DNA from: Roseateles_E sp005503085
GTDB lineage: Bacteria > Pseudomonadota > Gammaproteobacteria > Burkholderiales > Burkholderiaceae_C
NCBI RefSeq assembly: GCF_028462495.1
Contig: NZ_JAQOWX010000002.1
Span: 1-64,000 of the forward strand
DNA length: 64,000 bases
Direction of reading: 5' to 3'
The translations under genes and the position numbers were made by a program. The notes below the pieces were generated by a model, which was given only the letters and a program-made list of their open reading frames with translations, was not told the DNA's origin and did not search any database. Shown here piece after piece: positions 8,200-16,890 of the stretch (its first letter is position 1; each line of letters opens with the position of its first letter).

Positions 8200-8997
8200 A
8201 TGAAGCATGTGAAGACCCATCAGCGGCTGATGGCGACGGCGCTGAGCGCGGCGCTGCTGGCCATGCCGGTGGCGCCCGCCTGGGCCGCAGAGCAAAGCCT
8301 GGAGCTGCGCTCCGATGGCGGCTACAGCTCCCAGCGCCTGCCGGCCGGCACGCGCGATGTGGACCTGGATCGGCAGTTATCCGGCAATTGCCGCTTCAAC
8401 CGGTCCTGGGGCTACGACCTCAGCAGCATGGAAATCTGGGTCAACACCGGTTGCAGCGCGCGCTTCACCCTCAGCGGAAACTTCTCCGACAACGAGCATC
8501 GCTCGTCCACTTCGGGCGCCGCGATCGCGGCCGTTGCAGCGATTGCCGGCCTGGCCCTGCTGGCCAGCCATCACAAGAACCGTGATCGCGACGATGACCG
8601 GCCCGACGACAACAATGGCAGCGGCTATGGGCGCCAGATCAACTCGGGCGGTGGCCTGTGCCTGGATATCAGCGGCCGCGCCGTCGAGGGTGCGCGGGCC
8701 ATCGTCTTTGGCTGCCACAACGGCAGCAACCAGCGCTTTGACTGGGGGCGCGGCGGCGAGTTGAAGGTTTCCGGTCTGTGCCTGGATGTGGCCGGAGGCA
8801 ATAGCAGCAATGGCGCCGAGGTGATCGCGTTCCGCTGCAACGGTGGCGACAACCAGCGCTGGCAGGCGCGCGGCAACCAGATCCGCAGCCGCATGAACGG
8901 CAAATGCCTGGATGTGCGCGACGGTCGCCTGCGCCCCGGCCAGGCCGTCCAGCTGTGGGACTGCAACGGTGGTGACAATCAACGCTGGTGGTGGTGA
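8200..8997 (+). CDS. Secreted protein with DUF3011-like and ricin-type lectin (QxW) domains
   Basis: 265 residues. A signal peptide ends at AWA-A near residue 29. Residues ~30-100 resemble DUF3011: paired Cys and an SWGYDLSSMEIWV segment. A short hydrophobic stretch (~105-122) and an Asp/Arg-rich linker follow. The last ~120 residues are a ricin-B beta-trefoil with three repeats, each with (G/K)LCLD(I/V) or GKCLDV and ending NQRFDW, NQRWQA or NQRWWW. Such domains bind sugars. The ATG at 8200 follows GAAGGGAGA. The EF-hand gene starts 14 bases downstream, so the two probably form an operon of secreted proteins. Confidence 0.85.
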   Translation: MKHVKTHQRLMATALSAALLAMPVAPAWAAEQSLELRSDGGYSSQRLPAGTRDVDLDRQLSGNCRFNRSWGYDLSSMEIWVNTGCSARFTLSGNFSDNEHRSSTSGAAIAAVAAIAGLALLASHHKNRDRDDDRPDDNNGSGYGRQINSGGGLCLDISGRAVEGARAIVFGCHNGSNQRFDWGRGGELKVSGLCLDVAGGNSSNGAEVIAFRCNGGDNQRWQARGNQIRSRMNGKCLDVRDGRLRPGQAVQLWDCNGGDNQRWWW

Positions 8998-9011
8998 GGG
9001 AGGATGAAGCG

Positions 9012-9383
9012 ATGAAGCAAACTCTTATGGCGCTGCTGCTGGTTGCTGCCGGCCTGGCCCAGGCGGCGGACAGCAATGGCGACGGCTACATCAGCCTCGA
9101 CGAATTCCACAAGGATGTGACGCGCTCCTGGCATGCGCTGGACCTGGACGGCGATGGCCATATCACCGAGGCCGAGCTCAAGAGCATGCCGCGCGGTGCG
9201 CGAGGCATGCTGGGCTCGCTGCGCCGGGCCGATGCCGACAAGGACAAGCGCCTGTCCTTCAAGGAGGTGGTCGAGGTCCGCATGGCGGCCTTCGACAAGG
9301 CCGACACCGACAAGGACGACCGTCTGTCCAAAGAAGAAATCGAGGCTTACCAGGCCGCGCGCAAAAAGAAGCGTGGCGGCTAG
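9012..9383 (+). CDS. Secreted EF-hand calcium-binding protein
   Basis: 123 residues. A signal peptide (MKQTLMALLL...AQAA) is followed by four EF-hand loops: DSNGDGYISLDEF, DLDGDGHITEAEL, DADKDKRLSFKEV and DTDKDDRLSKEEI. Each has acidic residues at positions 1, 3, 5 and 12, as needed for calcium binding. The C-terminus is Lys/Arg rich. It follows the lectin-like gene closely. Its stop TAG lies within a CTAG that also encodes the stop of the convergent fad gene. Confidence 0.88.
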   Translation: MKQTLMALLLVAAGLAQAADSNGDGYISLDEFHKDVTRSWHALDLDGDGHITEAELKSMPRGARGMLGSLRRADADKDKRLSFKEVVEVRMAAFDKADTDKDDRLSKEEIEAYQAARKKKRGG

Positions 9384-11524
9384 CAGCCGGCCTCGAAGCG
9401 CTCGCCGCGCTCGGCCATGCCCAGCAAGAGTGCGGCCGGCGCGAAACGCTCGCCATGCGCCGCCGCCAGCTCGCGGGCGCGTTCGACGAAGGCCGGCAGG
9501 CTGCGGGCATTGATGAACTGCAACGCCCCGCCCTCGAAGGGCGCAAAGCCCCAGCCGAAGATGGAGCCGATATTGGCATCGGCCACCGAGCGCAGCACAC
9601 CTTCCTCCAGGCAGCGCGCTGCCTCGTTGGCCTGGGCAAACATCAGGCGGTCGATGATCTCCTGCTGCGCGGGCTGCTCGACCGCCACCGGGTAGTGGCG
9701 GCTCAGTTCGGGCCACAGCGTCTTGTCGCCGTCCGCCCAATCGTAGAAGCCTTTGCCCGCCTTCTTGCCGACGCGGCCGATCTCGCACAGCTGGCGCAGC
9801 ACCGCCTCGCCCGGGTGTTCTCGGTAGGTCTTGCCCTCGGCCGCGAGGTCTTTGCGCGTCTGGTCCGCCACATGCACGCCCAGGCTCAGGCTGACCTCAT
9901 CCTGCAGCGCCAGCGGCGGCATCGGCATGCCGGCCTGCAGACCTGCGGCCTCGATGGCGCGCGGGTGCACGCCTTCCTTGAGCATCACGATGCCTTCCAT
10001 CACATAGGTCGCGAACACGCGGCTGGTGTAGAAGCCGCGCGAGTCATTGACAACGATGGGCGTCTTGCCGATCTGCTGCACATAGTCGAAGCCCAGCGCC
10101 AGGGTCTCGGGCGAGGTGGCCTTGCCGACGATGATCTCCACCAGCGGCATCTTCTCCACCGGCGAGAAGAAATGCAGGCCGATGAAATGGGCCGGCCGCT
10201 CGCTGGCCTCGGCCAGGCCGGTGAGCGGCAACGTGGAGGTATTGGAGGCGCCCACGGCCCTGGCGGCCAGCTGGGTCTCGGCGCGTTTGGTCACCTCGGC
10301 CTTGACGGCGCGGTCCTCGAACACCGCCTCGATCACCAGTTCGCAGCCGGCCAGGGCTGCGTAATCGGTCGTCGGGTGGATACGCGCCAGCACGGCCTCG
10401 CGCTGCTCCGGCGTGCTGCGGCCCTTCTTGACCGCCTTGTCCAGCAGGTCCTGCGAATGGCGCTTGCCGCGCTCGGCCGCTTCTTGGGAAACGTCCAGCA
10501 GCACCACCTGCATGCCAGCCTGGGCCGAGACGTGGGCGATGCCGGCGCCCATCATGCCGGCGCCCAGGATGCCCAGGCGCTGCACCTGGGAGCGCGGCAG
10601 GCCGGCGGGCCGCGAGGCGCCCTTCTTGATCGCGTTGAGCTGGTACCACAGCGTACCGATCAGGTGGCGCGAGGCCGGGCTGACGACGCAGGCCGCGAAG
10701 TAGCGCGATTCGATCTCCAGCGCCCTGTCGATGTCGGTGAGCCCGCCCTCGAAGACGCTGGACATGATGTGGGTCAGGGCCGGGTAGTTGCCGAAGCTCT
10801 TGGCCGCGGCCATCGAGGGCGCGACCGAGAACATCTGCGCGATGGCCGGTGCGCGCGAATCGCCGCCGGGGTAACGGAACCTGGGCGCATCCCAGGGCTG
10901 GACCGGCTTTGGGTTGGCGACGATCCAGGCGCGCGCCTTCCTCAGCGCCTCGTCGACATCGGGGGCCAGTTCGTTGACCAGGCCGCTGGCGAGCGCCTGC
11001 GCGGCCTTGATGTCCGAGCCCTCACCCATCCATTGCAACGCCTGCTGCATGCCCACCAGGCGCGGCAGGCGCTGGGTGCCGCCGCCGCCGGGCAATAGGC
11101 CCAGCTTGACCTCGGGCAGGCCCAGGCGCGCGCGACCATCGTCCACGACGATGCGCCAGTGGCAGCCCATCGCGATCTCCAGGCCGCCGCCCTTGCACTG
11201 GCCGTTCAGGATCGCGACCACCGGCTTGCCGCATTGCTCGAAGCGGCGGATGAAGCGCTTCAGCGCCATCGAGGCCTCGAAGGCTTCTTGTGCCGTGTTC
11301 AGCGCGCGCAGGCGGTCGATGTCGGCGCCAGCCAAGAAATCCTTCTTGCCGGAGCGCAGGATCAGGCCGGTGACACCGGCTTGCGGGTCTTCCAGCAGAT
11401 CGGCCAGTCCGCGCAGCGGCGCGGCGAGTTGCTCGTTGAGGATGTTCATCGAGTGGCCGGGCAGGTCCATCGTGGCGATGACGACGCCGTCCTCGCCCCT
11501 CTCGAGATGCAGCGCGGTACTCAT
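9380..11524 (-). CDS. fadJ: Bifunctional enoyl-CoA hydratase / 3-hydroxyacyl-CoA dehydrogenase
   Basis: 714 residues, the usual size of FadB/FadJ alpha subunits. The N-terminal crotonase domain has KGGGLEIAMG (Glu116) and LPEVKLGLLPGGGGTQRLPR (Glu138), the two catalytic glutamates. The central Rossmann domain starts at about residue 315 (GILGAGMMGAGIAHVSAQAG), and the C-terminal hydroxyacyl-CoA dehydrogenase domain contains HFFSPVEKMPLVEI. It hydrates enoyl-CoA and oxidises the product with NAD. The thiolase gene lies 1 base upstream, so the two enzymes are probably co-translated and may form a complex. Whether it is FadJ, FadB or a paralogue cannot be decided from sequence alone. Confidence 0.92.
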   Translation of the reverse strand: MSTALHLERGEDGVVIATMDLPGHSMNILNEQLAAPLRGLADLLEDPQAGVTGLILRSGKKDFLAGADIDRLRALNTAQEAFEASMALKRFIRRFEQCGKPVVAILNGQCKGGGLEIAMGCHWRIVVDDGRARLGLPEVKLGLLPGGGGTQRLPRLVGMQQALQWMGEGSDIKAAQALASGLVNELAPDVDEALRKARAWIVANPKPVQPWDAPRFRYPGGDSRAPAIAQMFSVAPSMAAAKSFGNYPALTHIMSSVFEGGLTDIDRALEIESRYFAACVVSPASRHLIGTLWYQLNAIKKGASRPAGLPRSQVQRLGILGAGMMGAGIAHVSAQAGMQVVLLDVSQEAAERGKRHSQDLLDKAVKKGRSTPEQREAVLARIHPTTDYAALAGCELVIEAVFEDRAVKAEVTKRAETQLAARAVGASNTSTLPLTGLAEASERPAHFIGLHFFSPVEKMPLVEIIVGKATSPETLALGFDYVQQIGKTPIVVNDSRGFYTSRVFATYVMEGIVMLKEGVHPRAIEAAGLQAGMPMPPLALQDEVSLSLGVHVADQTRKDLAAEGKTYREHPGEAVLRQLCEIGRVGKKAGKGFYDWADGDKTLWPELSRHYPVAVEQPAQQEIIDRLMFAQANEAARCLEEGVLRSVADANIGSIFGWGFAPFEGGALQFINARSLPAFVERARELAAAHGERFAPAALLLGMAERGERFEAGC

Positions 11525-11525
11525 A

Positions 11526-12731
11526 TCAGACCCTTTCGATGATCGTCGCGATGCCCATGCCACCGCCGACGCACAGCGTCGCGCAGCCGGTACTCAGATC
11601 GCGGCGCTCCAGCTCGTCGAGCAGGGTGCCCAGGAGGATGGCGCCGGTGGCACCCAGCGGATGGCCCAGCGCGATCGCGCCACCGTTGACATTGACGCGC
11701 TCCAGGCTGACACCTAGATCGCGCGCCGTCTTCATCGGCACGACCGCGAAGGCCTCGTTGATCTCCCACAGATCGATGTCGGAAGCGGCCATGCCGGCCT
11801 GCTTCAACGCTTTCTGGCAGGCCGGGGTCGGGCCGGTCAGCATGATGGTGGGCTCGGAGCCGATCACCGCCGCAGCGCGAATTCGCGCGCGCGGCCTGAG
11901 GCCGGCCGCCGCGCCGCCGGCCTTGGAGCCGACCAGCATCAGCGCCGCGCCATCGACGATGCCCGAGGAGTTGCCGGCATGGTGGACATGCGCGATGCGC
12001 TCCAGCGTCGTGTACTTGCGCAGCGCGGTGGCGTCGAAGCCCATTGACCCCATCATCGCGAATGAAGGCTCCAGCCTGGCCAGCGTTTCGGGCGTGGTAG
12101 CGGGGCGGATGGTCTCGTCCTGGGCCAGCAGCAGCAGGCCGGCGATGTCGTGCACCGGAACCACGGAGCGCGTGAACAAGCCCGCCTCGCGCGCCGCCGT
12201 CGCGCGGCGGTGCGACTCGCTGGCATAGGCATCGACATCGGCGCGCGTGAAACCCTCCAGCGTCGCGATCAGGTCGGCGCTGATGCCTTGCGGGATGAAA
12301 CCCAGGGCCTCGTTGACGCGCGGGTCCATGAACCAGGCGCCGCCGTCGCTGCCCATGGGCCAGCGGCTCATAGCTTCCACACCGCCGGCCACCACCAGTT
12401 GTTCGAAACCGCTGGCCACCTTGGCCGCAGCCAGATTGACCGACTCCAAGCCCGAGGCGCAAAAGCGCGACTGCGTGACACCGGCCACGGTCTGGGCCCA
12501 GCCGGCGTCGAGCACCGCCGTGCGGGCGATGTCGGCGCCTTGCTCGCCCAGCGGGGTCACGCAGCCCAGCACCACATCGTCGACCAGGCCGGTGTCCAGG
12601 CGCAGGCGCTGCTGCAGCGACTGCAGCAGCGTGCGCAACAGCCAGACCGGACTGGCCTGGTGCAGTCCGCCGTCCTTCTTGCCCTTGCCGCGCGGCGTGC
12701 GGACGTGGTCGTAGAGGTAGGCGTCGAACAT
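11526..12731 (-). CDS. Acetyl-CoA acetyltransferase (thiolase)
   Basis: 401 residues. All three thiolase catalytic regions are present: nucleophile Cys91 in SRFCASGLESV, His357 in GHPLGATGA and Cys387 in CVGGGMG, plus NEAFAV. It cleaves 3-ketoacyl-CoA with CoA to release acetyl-CoA. It lies between the acyl-CoA dehydrogenase (22 bases upstream) and the hydratase/dehydrogenase, giving a complete beta-oxidation spiral in one operon. Chain-length preference cannot be read from the sequence. Confidence 0.93.
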   Translation of the reverse strand: MFDAYLYDHVRTPRGKGKKDGGLHQASPVWLLRTLLQSLQQRLRLDTGLVDDVVLGCVTPLGEQGADIARTAVLDAGWAQTVAGVTQSRFCASGLESVNLAAAKVASGFEQLVVAGGVEAMSRWPMGSDGGAWFMDPRVNEALGFIPQGISADLIATLEGFTRADVDAYASESHRRATAAREAGLFTRSVVPVHDIAGLLLLAQDETIRPATTPETLARLEPSFAMMGSMGFDATALRKYTTLERIAHVHHAGNSSGIVDGAALMLVGSKAGGAAAGLRPRARIRAAAVIGSEPTIMLTGPTPACQKALKQAGMAASDIDLWEINEAFAVVPMKTARDLGVSLERVNVNGGAIALGHPLGATGAILLGTLLDELERRDLSTGCATLCVGGGMGIATIIERV

Positions 12732-12753
12732 CGCTTGTCTCCTCGGCTGGCGC

Positions 12754-13935
12754 TCACATGAAACGTGAGGCCAGCTCTTTCATGATCTCGTTGGTGCCGC
12801 CATAGATGCGCGCCACGCGGGCGTCGGCGTAGAGCTCGGCAATCGGGTACTCCATCATGTAGCCGTAGCCGCCAAAGAGCTGCAGGCATTCGTCCATCAC
12901 CTGGCCGGCCAGATCGGTGGTCCAGGCCTTCGCCAGCGCGGCGCGAGCGGCGTCGAGCTCTCCCCTCAGATGGGCTTGCACACAGGCGTCGACCAGCGCA
13001 CGCGCGGCCAGCAGCTGGCTCTGTACCTCAGCCAGCTTGAAGCGCGTGTTCTGGAACTCCCAGACCGGCTGGCCGAATGCCTTGCGCTCCTTGGTGTAGG
13101 CGATGGTGTCGGCCAGCGCCCGCTCGATGGCGCCGACCGCGCTGACGGCGATGATCAGCCGCTCCTGCGGCAGCTCCTGCATCAGCTGCACAAAGCCCTG
13201 GCCCTCGATGCCCTGCTCGCCACCCAGCAGGTTGTCCAATGGCACGCGCACTTCGTCGAAGAACAGCTCGGAAGTGTCCTGCGCCTTCATGCCGATCTTG
13301 TCCAGATTGCGGCCGCGCCGATAGCCCTCGACCAGGCTGCCGTCGGCGTTCTCGACCTCGACCACCAGCAGCGAGATGCCCTTGGCACCCTTGTCCTCGC
13401 TGCGGGTCCTGCAGACCACGATGACGAGATTGGCGTTCTGGCCGTTGGTGATGAAGACCTTCTGACCGGACAGCAGGTAGTGATCGCCGTCGCGCCTGGC
13501 GCTGGTGCGCACGCTTTGCAGATCGCTGCCGGTGCCGGGCTCGGTCATCGCGATCGCGCCGATCAGCTCGCCGGTGGCCATCTTCGGCAGCCAGCGGGCC
13601 TTCTGCGCTTCGCTGCCGTGATGCAGGATGTAGGGCGCGACGATGGCCGAATGCAGGCCGCCGCCGAAGCCGCTCAGGTTGGCCTTGGCCTGCTCCAGCA
13701 GCAGCACCGCCTCATGGCCGAAGTCGCCGCCGCCGCCGCCATAGGCCTCGGGCATCGCGGTGCACAGCAGGCCGTTGGCGCCGGCTTCGGCCCAGGTGTC
13801 GCGGCCCATCATGCCGGCCTCGCGCCACTCGGCCGCGCGCGGCACCCAGCGCTGTCTGAAGAAACGCGCCACCGAGTCCTGCAGCATGCGGTGCTCGTCC
13901 GTCATCCAGGCGGAGGGGAACAGGGGCAGGGACAT
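12754..13935 (-). CDS. Acyl-CoA dehydrogenase (LCAD/isovaleryl type)
   Basis: 393 residues of the FAD-dependent acyl-CoA dehydrogenase family: AMTEPGTGSDLQ, the FITNGQ segment and GGYGYMMEYPIAELYAD are clear. The usual YEGT catalytic Glu is Gly here (IYGGTNEIM). As in long-chain and isovaleryl-CoA dehydrogenases, the base is then probably Glu254 in QELPQERL. It performs the first step, alpha-beta dehydrogenation, with electrons passed to ETF. AGGAGG precedes the ATG at 13935, which starts two bases after the end of the regulator gene. Confidence 0.92.
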   Translation of the reverse strand: MSLPLFPSAWMTDEHRMLQDSVARFFRQRWVPRAAEWREAGMMGRDTWAEAGANGLLCTAMPEAYGGGGGDFGHEAVLLLEQAKANLSGFGGGLHSAIVAPYILHHGSEAQKARWLPKMATGELIGAIAMTEPGTGSDLQSVRTSARRDGDHYLLSGQKVFITNGQNANLVIVVCRTRSEDKGAKGISLLVVEVENADGSLVEGYRRGRNLDKIGMKAQDTSELFFDEVRVPLDNLLGGEQGIEGQGFVQLMQELPQERLIIAVSAVGAIERALADTIAYTKERKAFGQPVWEFQNTRFKLAEVQSQLLAARALVDACVQAHLRGELDAARAALAKAWTTDLAGQVMDECLQLFGGYGYMMEYPIAELYADARVARIYGGTNEIMKELASRFM

Positions 13936-13937
13936 CG

Positions 13938-14408
13938 CTAGTCCTCCTGGGCCGCCAGTTGCTGGCGCACCGCTTCGTTGATCAGGCGCAGCTCGGTCAG
14001 CGTCACGTCGATATGGGCGCGCTTTTGTTCCAGCTCGACGATGGCCGCATCGGTGCGTTCCAGCGTCCATTGCAGCTGCCTGGCGCGGCCTTCGCCGTGG
14101 TGGCCATAGAGATCGAGGAACTGCTTGATGTCGACCAGCTTGGAGCCGATGGCCTTGGCGCGCAGGATCAGCTTGAGCCGGGCTCGTTCGCGCTGGCCAT
14201 AGATCCGTGCGCCATTGACACGGCGCGGCGCCAGCAGGCCCTTGTCCTCATAAAAGCGGATCGCGCGCTGCGAGATGCCGAACTCGGCGCACAGCTCGGT
14301 GATGCCGTAGATCTGCTCGCTGGGCGCGCTGGCGCTGTGCGCCAGCAATTCCTGCGCATCGCTGTGTTGCTGGTCCAGCACGGCTGTGCTGCTGGCTTGC
14401 GTCGTCAT
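13938..14408 (-). CDS. liuR: MerR-family regulator (LiuR-like)
   Basis: 156 residues. The MerR winged helix-turn-helix spans about 33-100, with ITELCAEFGIS and AIRFYEDKGLLAPRR, followed by a coiled-coil dimerisation helix (VELEQKRAHIDVTL). There is no metal-binding Cys tail. This layout matches LiuR/BmfR-type regulators of branched-chain amino acid and fatty acid catabolism in proteobacteria. It is the first gene of the acyl-CoA operon, so it probably controls its own transcription. The name is assigned by context and resemblance; the inducer is unknown. Confidence 0.75.
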   Translation of the reverse strand: MTTQASSTAVLDQQHSDAQELLAHSASAPSEQIYGITELCAEFGISQRAIRFYEDKGLLAPRRVNGARIYGQRERARLKLILRAKAIGSKLVDIKQFLDLYGHHGEGRARQLQWTLERTDAAIVELEQKRAHIDVTLTELRLINEAVRQQLAAQED

Positions 14409-14469
14409 GAGGGCTCCGGGCTGGCGATGGCCTGGATGCTAAGCCCCTCACCGAGCTTGCCGGTGATGG

Positions 14470-14501
14470 TATCTACCGATATGGCAGATAGATGACGTTA
14501 A
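14470..14501 (-). promoter_or_regulatory. Candidate MerR-type promoter and operator for the acyl-CoA operon
   Basis: On the minus strand, TTAACG (14496-14501) and TAGATA (14470-14475) are 20 bases apart, the long spacer typical of MerR-controlled promoters. The spacer region overlaps a 21-base near-palindrome at 14470-14490: TATCTACC-GATAT-GGCAGATA, one mismatch between arms. It lies 62 bases before the regulator's ATG. Both boxes match the sigma-70 consensus poorly, which is also usual for MerR targets. Confidence 0.5.
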
Positions 14502-14512
14502 GGGAAGGTGTC

Positions 14513-15442
14513 TCAGTCAGGCTCGGCGTCGGGCTCGACTCGGCTTTTTTTGCGTTTGTCTTTGCGCTGGGCCTCGATGGCCGCGCCGGCGGCCTGCCAG
14601 CGGGCGAATTCCTCGGGGGTTTCCAGCGTGATGCGGCCCAGCAGCGACTGGCGGTATTCATAGACCACGATCTCGGCCGCCTTCTGCAGATTGACGCGGC
14701 CGCCACCCAGCATCGCGCCGCGCTTGCGACCAATGGCCTCCAGCAGCTCCTCGTCGCCGAGCCCGGCCACGTCGTCGAGCTTGTAGCGCGCCTCGACCTG
14801 GCCGGCGTAGTGCTGGCGCAGATAGTCCAGCAGCTCCAGCGCCACTTCTTCCTCATTGAAGGCGTTGCGGCCGATGGCGCCGCTGGCGGCCAGCTTGTAG
14901 CCGCTCTCGGGCACGCTGATGCGCGGCCACAGCATGCCGGGCGTGTCGAACAGGTAGAAGTCGTTCTCCAGCACCAGCTTCTGCTCGACCTTGGTGATGC
15001 CCGGCTCATCGCCGGTCTTGGTGGCGCGCTTGCCCATCAAGGTGTTGATCAGCGTCGATTTGCCTACATTGGGGATGCCGCAGATCAGCACCCGCAGCGG
15101 CTTGGCCATGCCGCCGCGCAACGGCGCCAGCTCGCGGCAGGCGCTCATCAGCGCGCGCGCCGGGGCCGGCACGCTGGCGTCCAGGCCGATCGCGCGGGTC
15201 TCGGGCAGGGCGTTGTAGTGCGCCAGCCATTGCGCGGTGCGGGCCGGGTCGGCCAGATCCTGCTTGTTCAGCAGTTTCAGATTGGGCTTGCCCTCGGTCA
15301 GCTGGGCCAGCAGGGGGTTGGCGCTGGAACCGGGCAGGCGCGCATCGAGCAGCTCGATGACCACATCGAGCCCCGCCTTCATGCGCTCCCGGATCGCGTT
15401 CCGGGTCGAATTCATATGACCCGGGAACCATTGAATCGCCAT
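14513..15442 (-). CDS. ylqF: Circularly permuted GTPase YlqF/RbgA, ribosome biogenesis
   Basis: 309 residues. GTPase motifs occur in the permuted order that defines this family: G4 NKQD at 59-62, then G1 GIPNVGKS at 122-129, G2 around Thr150 and G3 DTPG at 166-169. The N-terminus MAIQWFPGHM is the family hallmark. RbgA of Bacillus acts in late assembly of the 50S subunit. The C-terminus ends in a Lys/Arg-rich then acidic tail. Start at 15442 is fixed by the conserved N-terminus. Confidence 0.93.
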   Translation of the reverse strand: MAIQWFPGHMNSTRNAIRERMKAGLDVVIELLDARLPGSSANPLLAQLTEGKPNLKLLNKQDLADPARTAQWLAHYNALPETRAIGLDASVPAPARALMSACRELAPLRGGMAKPLRVLICGIPNVGKSTLINTLMGKRATKTGDEPGITKVEQKLVLENDFYLFDTPGMLWPRISVPESGYKLAASGAIGRNAFNEEEVALELLDYLRQHYAGQVEARYKLDDVAGLGDEELLEAIGRKRGAMLGGGRVNLQKAAEIVVYEYRQSLLGRITLETPEEFARWQAAGAAIEAQRKDKRKKSRVEPDAEPD

Positions 15443-15633
15443 CTTTACCTCGGTATTGGCGCGCCACCGGAGCGTGGCGCAAGGGCGGGATTGTCCTCGC
15501 AGCGGGCCGCACTACCGCACAGGGTGTGAGGAAATGACGGGGAAATTCCCTTTTGTTCTCAAGTTTGGCGGCGCGCTGCCGATGAAGAGACAAGAATCCC
15601 GGCATCACGCCTGTTGTCCTTGGAGTGCTCGCC

Positions 15634-15936
15634 ATGTCGTCCGTCAGCCTGTCCACCGCCTTGTCCGGCATCTCGGCCGCGAACGAGCGCCTGCGCGCGT
15701 CGGCCCACAACACCGCCAATCTGCAGACCCCGGGCTTCCGGCCCGAGCGGGTGGTGCAGACCAGCCTGCCCGAGGGCGGCGTGGTGGCCGGTGCCGAGCG
15801 CAGCCAGCAGATCCAGGTCTCGGCCGAGCGCGAGCTGGTCGAGCAGCGCAGCGCCACCTACAGCTTTGTGGCCAATCTGCGGGTGCTGCAAACCCAGCTG
15901 CGCGCCGAGGGCGCTTTGCTGGACATCAAGGCTTAA
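15634..15936 (+). CDS. Small flagellar basal-body-rod-like protein
   Basis: 100 residues. The N-terminus resembles the start of flagellar rod and hook proteins (FlgB/FlgC type): STALSGISAANERLRASAHNTANLQTPGFRPERV includes the ANxxNTANxxTPG-like signature. The C-terminal helix SFVANLRVLQTQLRAEGALLD resembles the closing helix of those proteins. It is much shorter than FlgB (about 130 or more residues) and stands alone, with no flagellar genes adjacent. TTGGAG precedes the ATG. It could be a reduced rod paralogue. Confidence 0.65.
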   Translation: MSSVSLSTALSGISAANERLRASAHNTANLQTPGFRPERVVQTSLPEGGVVAGAERSQQIQVSAERELVEQRSATYSFVANLRVLQTQLRAEGALLDIKA

Positions 15937-16015
15937 GGATATAAGCAAGCGGTATTTGCTGCGGCGCATCAGCGCTCGTTAGAATTCCGGGTTATTACCA
16001 GAGCCCGCGTCATTC

Positions 16016-16789
16016 ATGAGTGCTTTTAACGAAGAACAGGTGCTGAGCGTCCATCACTGGACCGACCGGCTTTTCAGCTTCACCACCACCCGCGATACCG
16101 CCTTCCGCTTCCAGAACGGGCACTTCACGATGCTAGGCCTGCGGGTTGAGGGCAAGCCGCTGCTGCGTGCCTACAGCGTCGCCAGCGCGAATCACGAAGA
16201 GCATCTGGAGTTCTTCAGCATCAAGGTGCCGGACGGCCCGCTGACCTCGCGCCTGCAGCATCTGAAGCCGGGCGACAAGCTGCTGATCGGCCGCAAGCCC
16301 ACCGGCACCCTGCTGACCGACTATCTGCACCCCGGCAAGAACCTCTATCTGCTGTCCACCGGCACGGGTCTGGCTCCCTTCCTCAGCGTGATCCGCGATC
16401 CGGCGACCTATGAGCGCTTCGAGAAGGTCATTCTGGTGCACGGCTGCCGCCATGTGAACGAGCTGGCCTACCAGGACCTGATCACCAAGGAGCTGCACCA
16501 GCACGAGTTCCTCGGCGAGTTCGCCAGCGAGCAGCTGTTGTACTACCCGACCGTGACGCGCGAGCCCTTCCGCAACCAGGGCCGTATCACCGACCTGCTG
16601 GCCACCGGCAAGATCGAGGCCGATCTGGGCCTGCCCAAGCTGGACGTCGAGAACGACCGCGTGATGATCTGCGGTAGCCCCGGCATGCTGAAGGATCTGA
16701 AGGCGATGCTGGAAGCGCGCAACTTCGAAGAAGGCTCGACCAGCAAGCTGGGCCACTTCGTGATCGAGCGCGCCTTCGCCGAGCAGTGA
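16016..16789 (+). CDS. fpr: Ferredoxin-NADP reductase
   Basis: 257 residues of the bacterial FNR class. The FAD-binding motif LRAYSVAS and the NADP-binding STGTGLAPFLS are present; it ends in a short FVIERAFAEQ tail typical of the subclass I bacterial enzymes. It moves electrons between NADPH and ferredoxin or flavodoxin, supporting Fe-S and redox-stress functions. It is a single gene, and the REP-like stretch follows. Confidence 0.93.
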   Translation: MSAFNEEQVLSVHHWTDRLFSFTTTRDTAFRFQNGHFTMLGLRVEGKPLLRAYSVASANHEEHLEFFSIKVPDGPLTSRLQHLKPGDKLLIGRKPTGTLLTDYLHPGKNLYLLSTGTGLAPFLSVIRDPATYERFEKVILVHGCRHVNELAYQDLITKELHQHEFLGEFASEQLLYYPTVTREPFRNQGRITDLLATGKIEADLGLPKLDVENDRVMICGSPGMLKDLKAMLEARNFEEGSTSKLGHFVIERAFAEQ

Positions 16790-16834
16790 TTTAGCGCGCC
16801 GTATTCGCCCAGCGGAGCCCGAGGATCCGGCTCT

Positions 16835-16890
16835 GCCGGTCCTGCGGGCTTGCCCCCTTGAGGGGGTGGCGCGCAGCGCCTCGGGGGTGG
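16835..16890. repeat. GC-rich double-hairpin element between converging genes
   Basis: Two adjacent stem-loops lie between fpr and the HD-GYP gene: CCCCC-TTGA-GGGGG at 16853-16866 and GGCGC-GCA-GCGCC at 16868-16880. The sequence resembles an intergenic GC-rich repeat common at gene ends in Burkholderiales genomes. It may act as a two-way terminator, but there is no T run. Confidence 0.55.

Noticed and set aside
9455..11098. A long plus-strand open frame opposite the hydratase/dehydrogenase
   Set aside because: It mirrors a clearly real gene. The translation is full of Gln, Ala, Arg and His without any motif, as expected from high-GC antisense frames.
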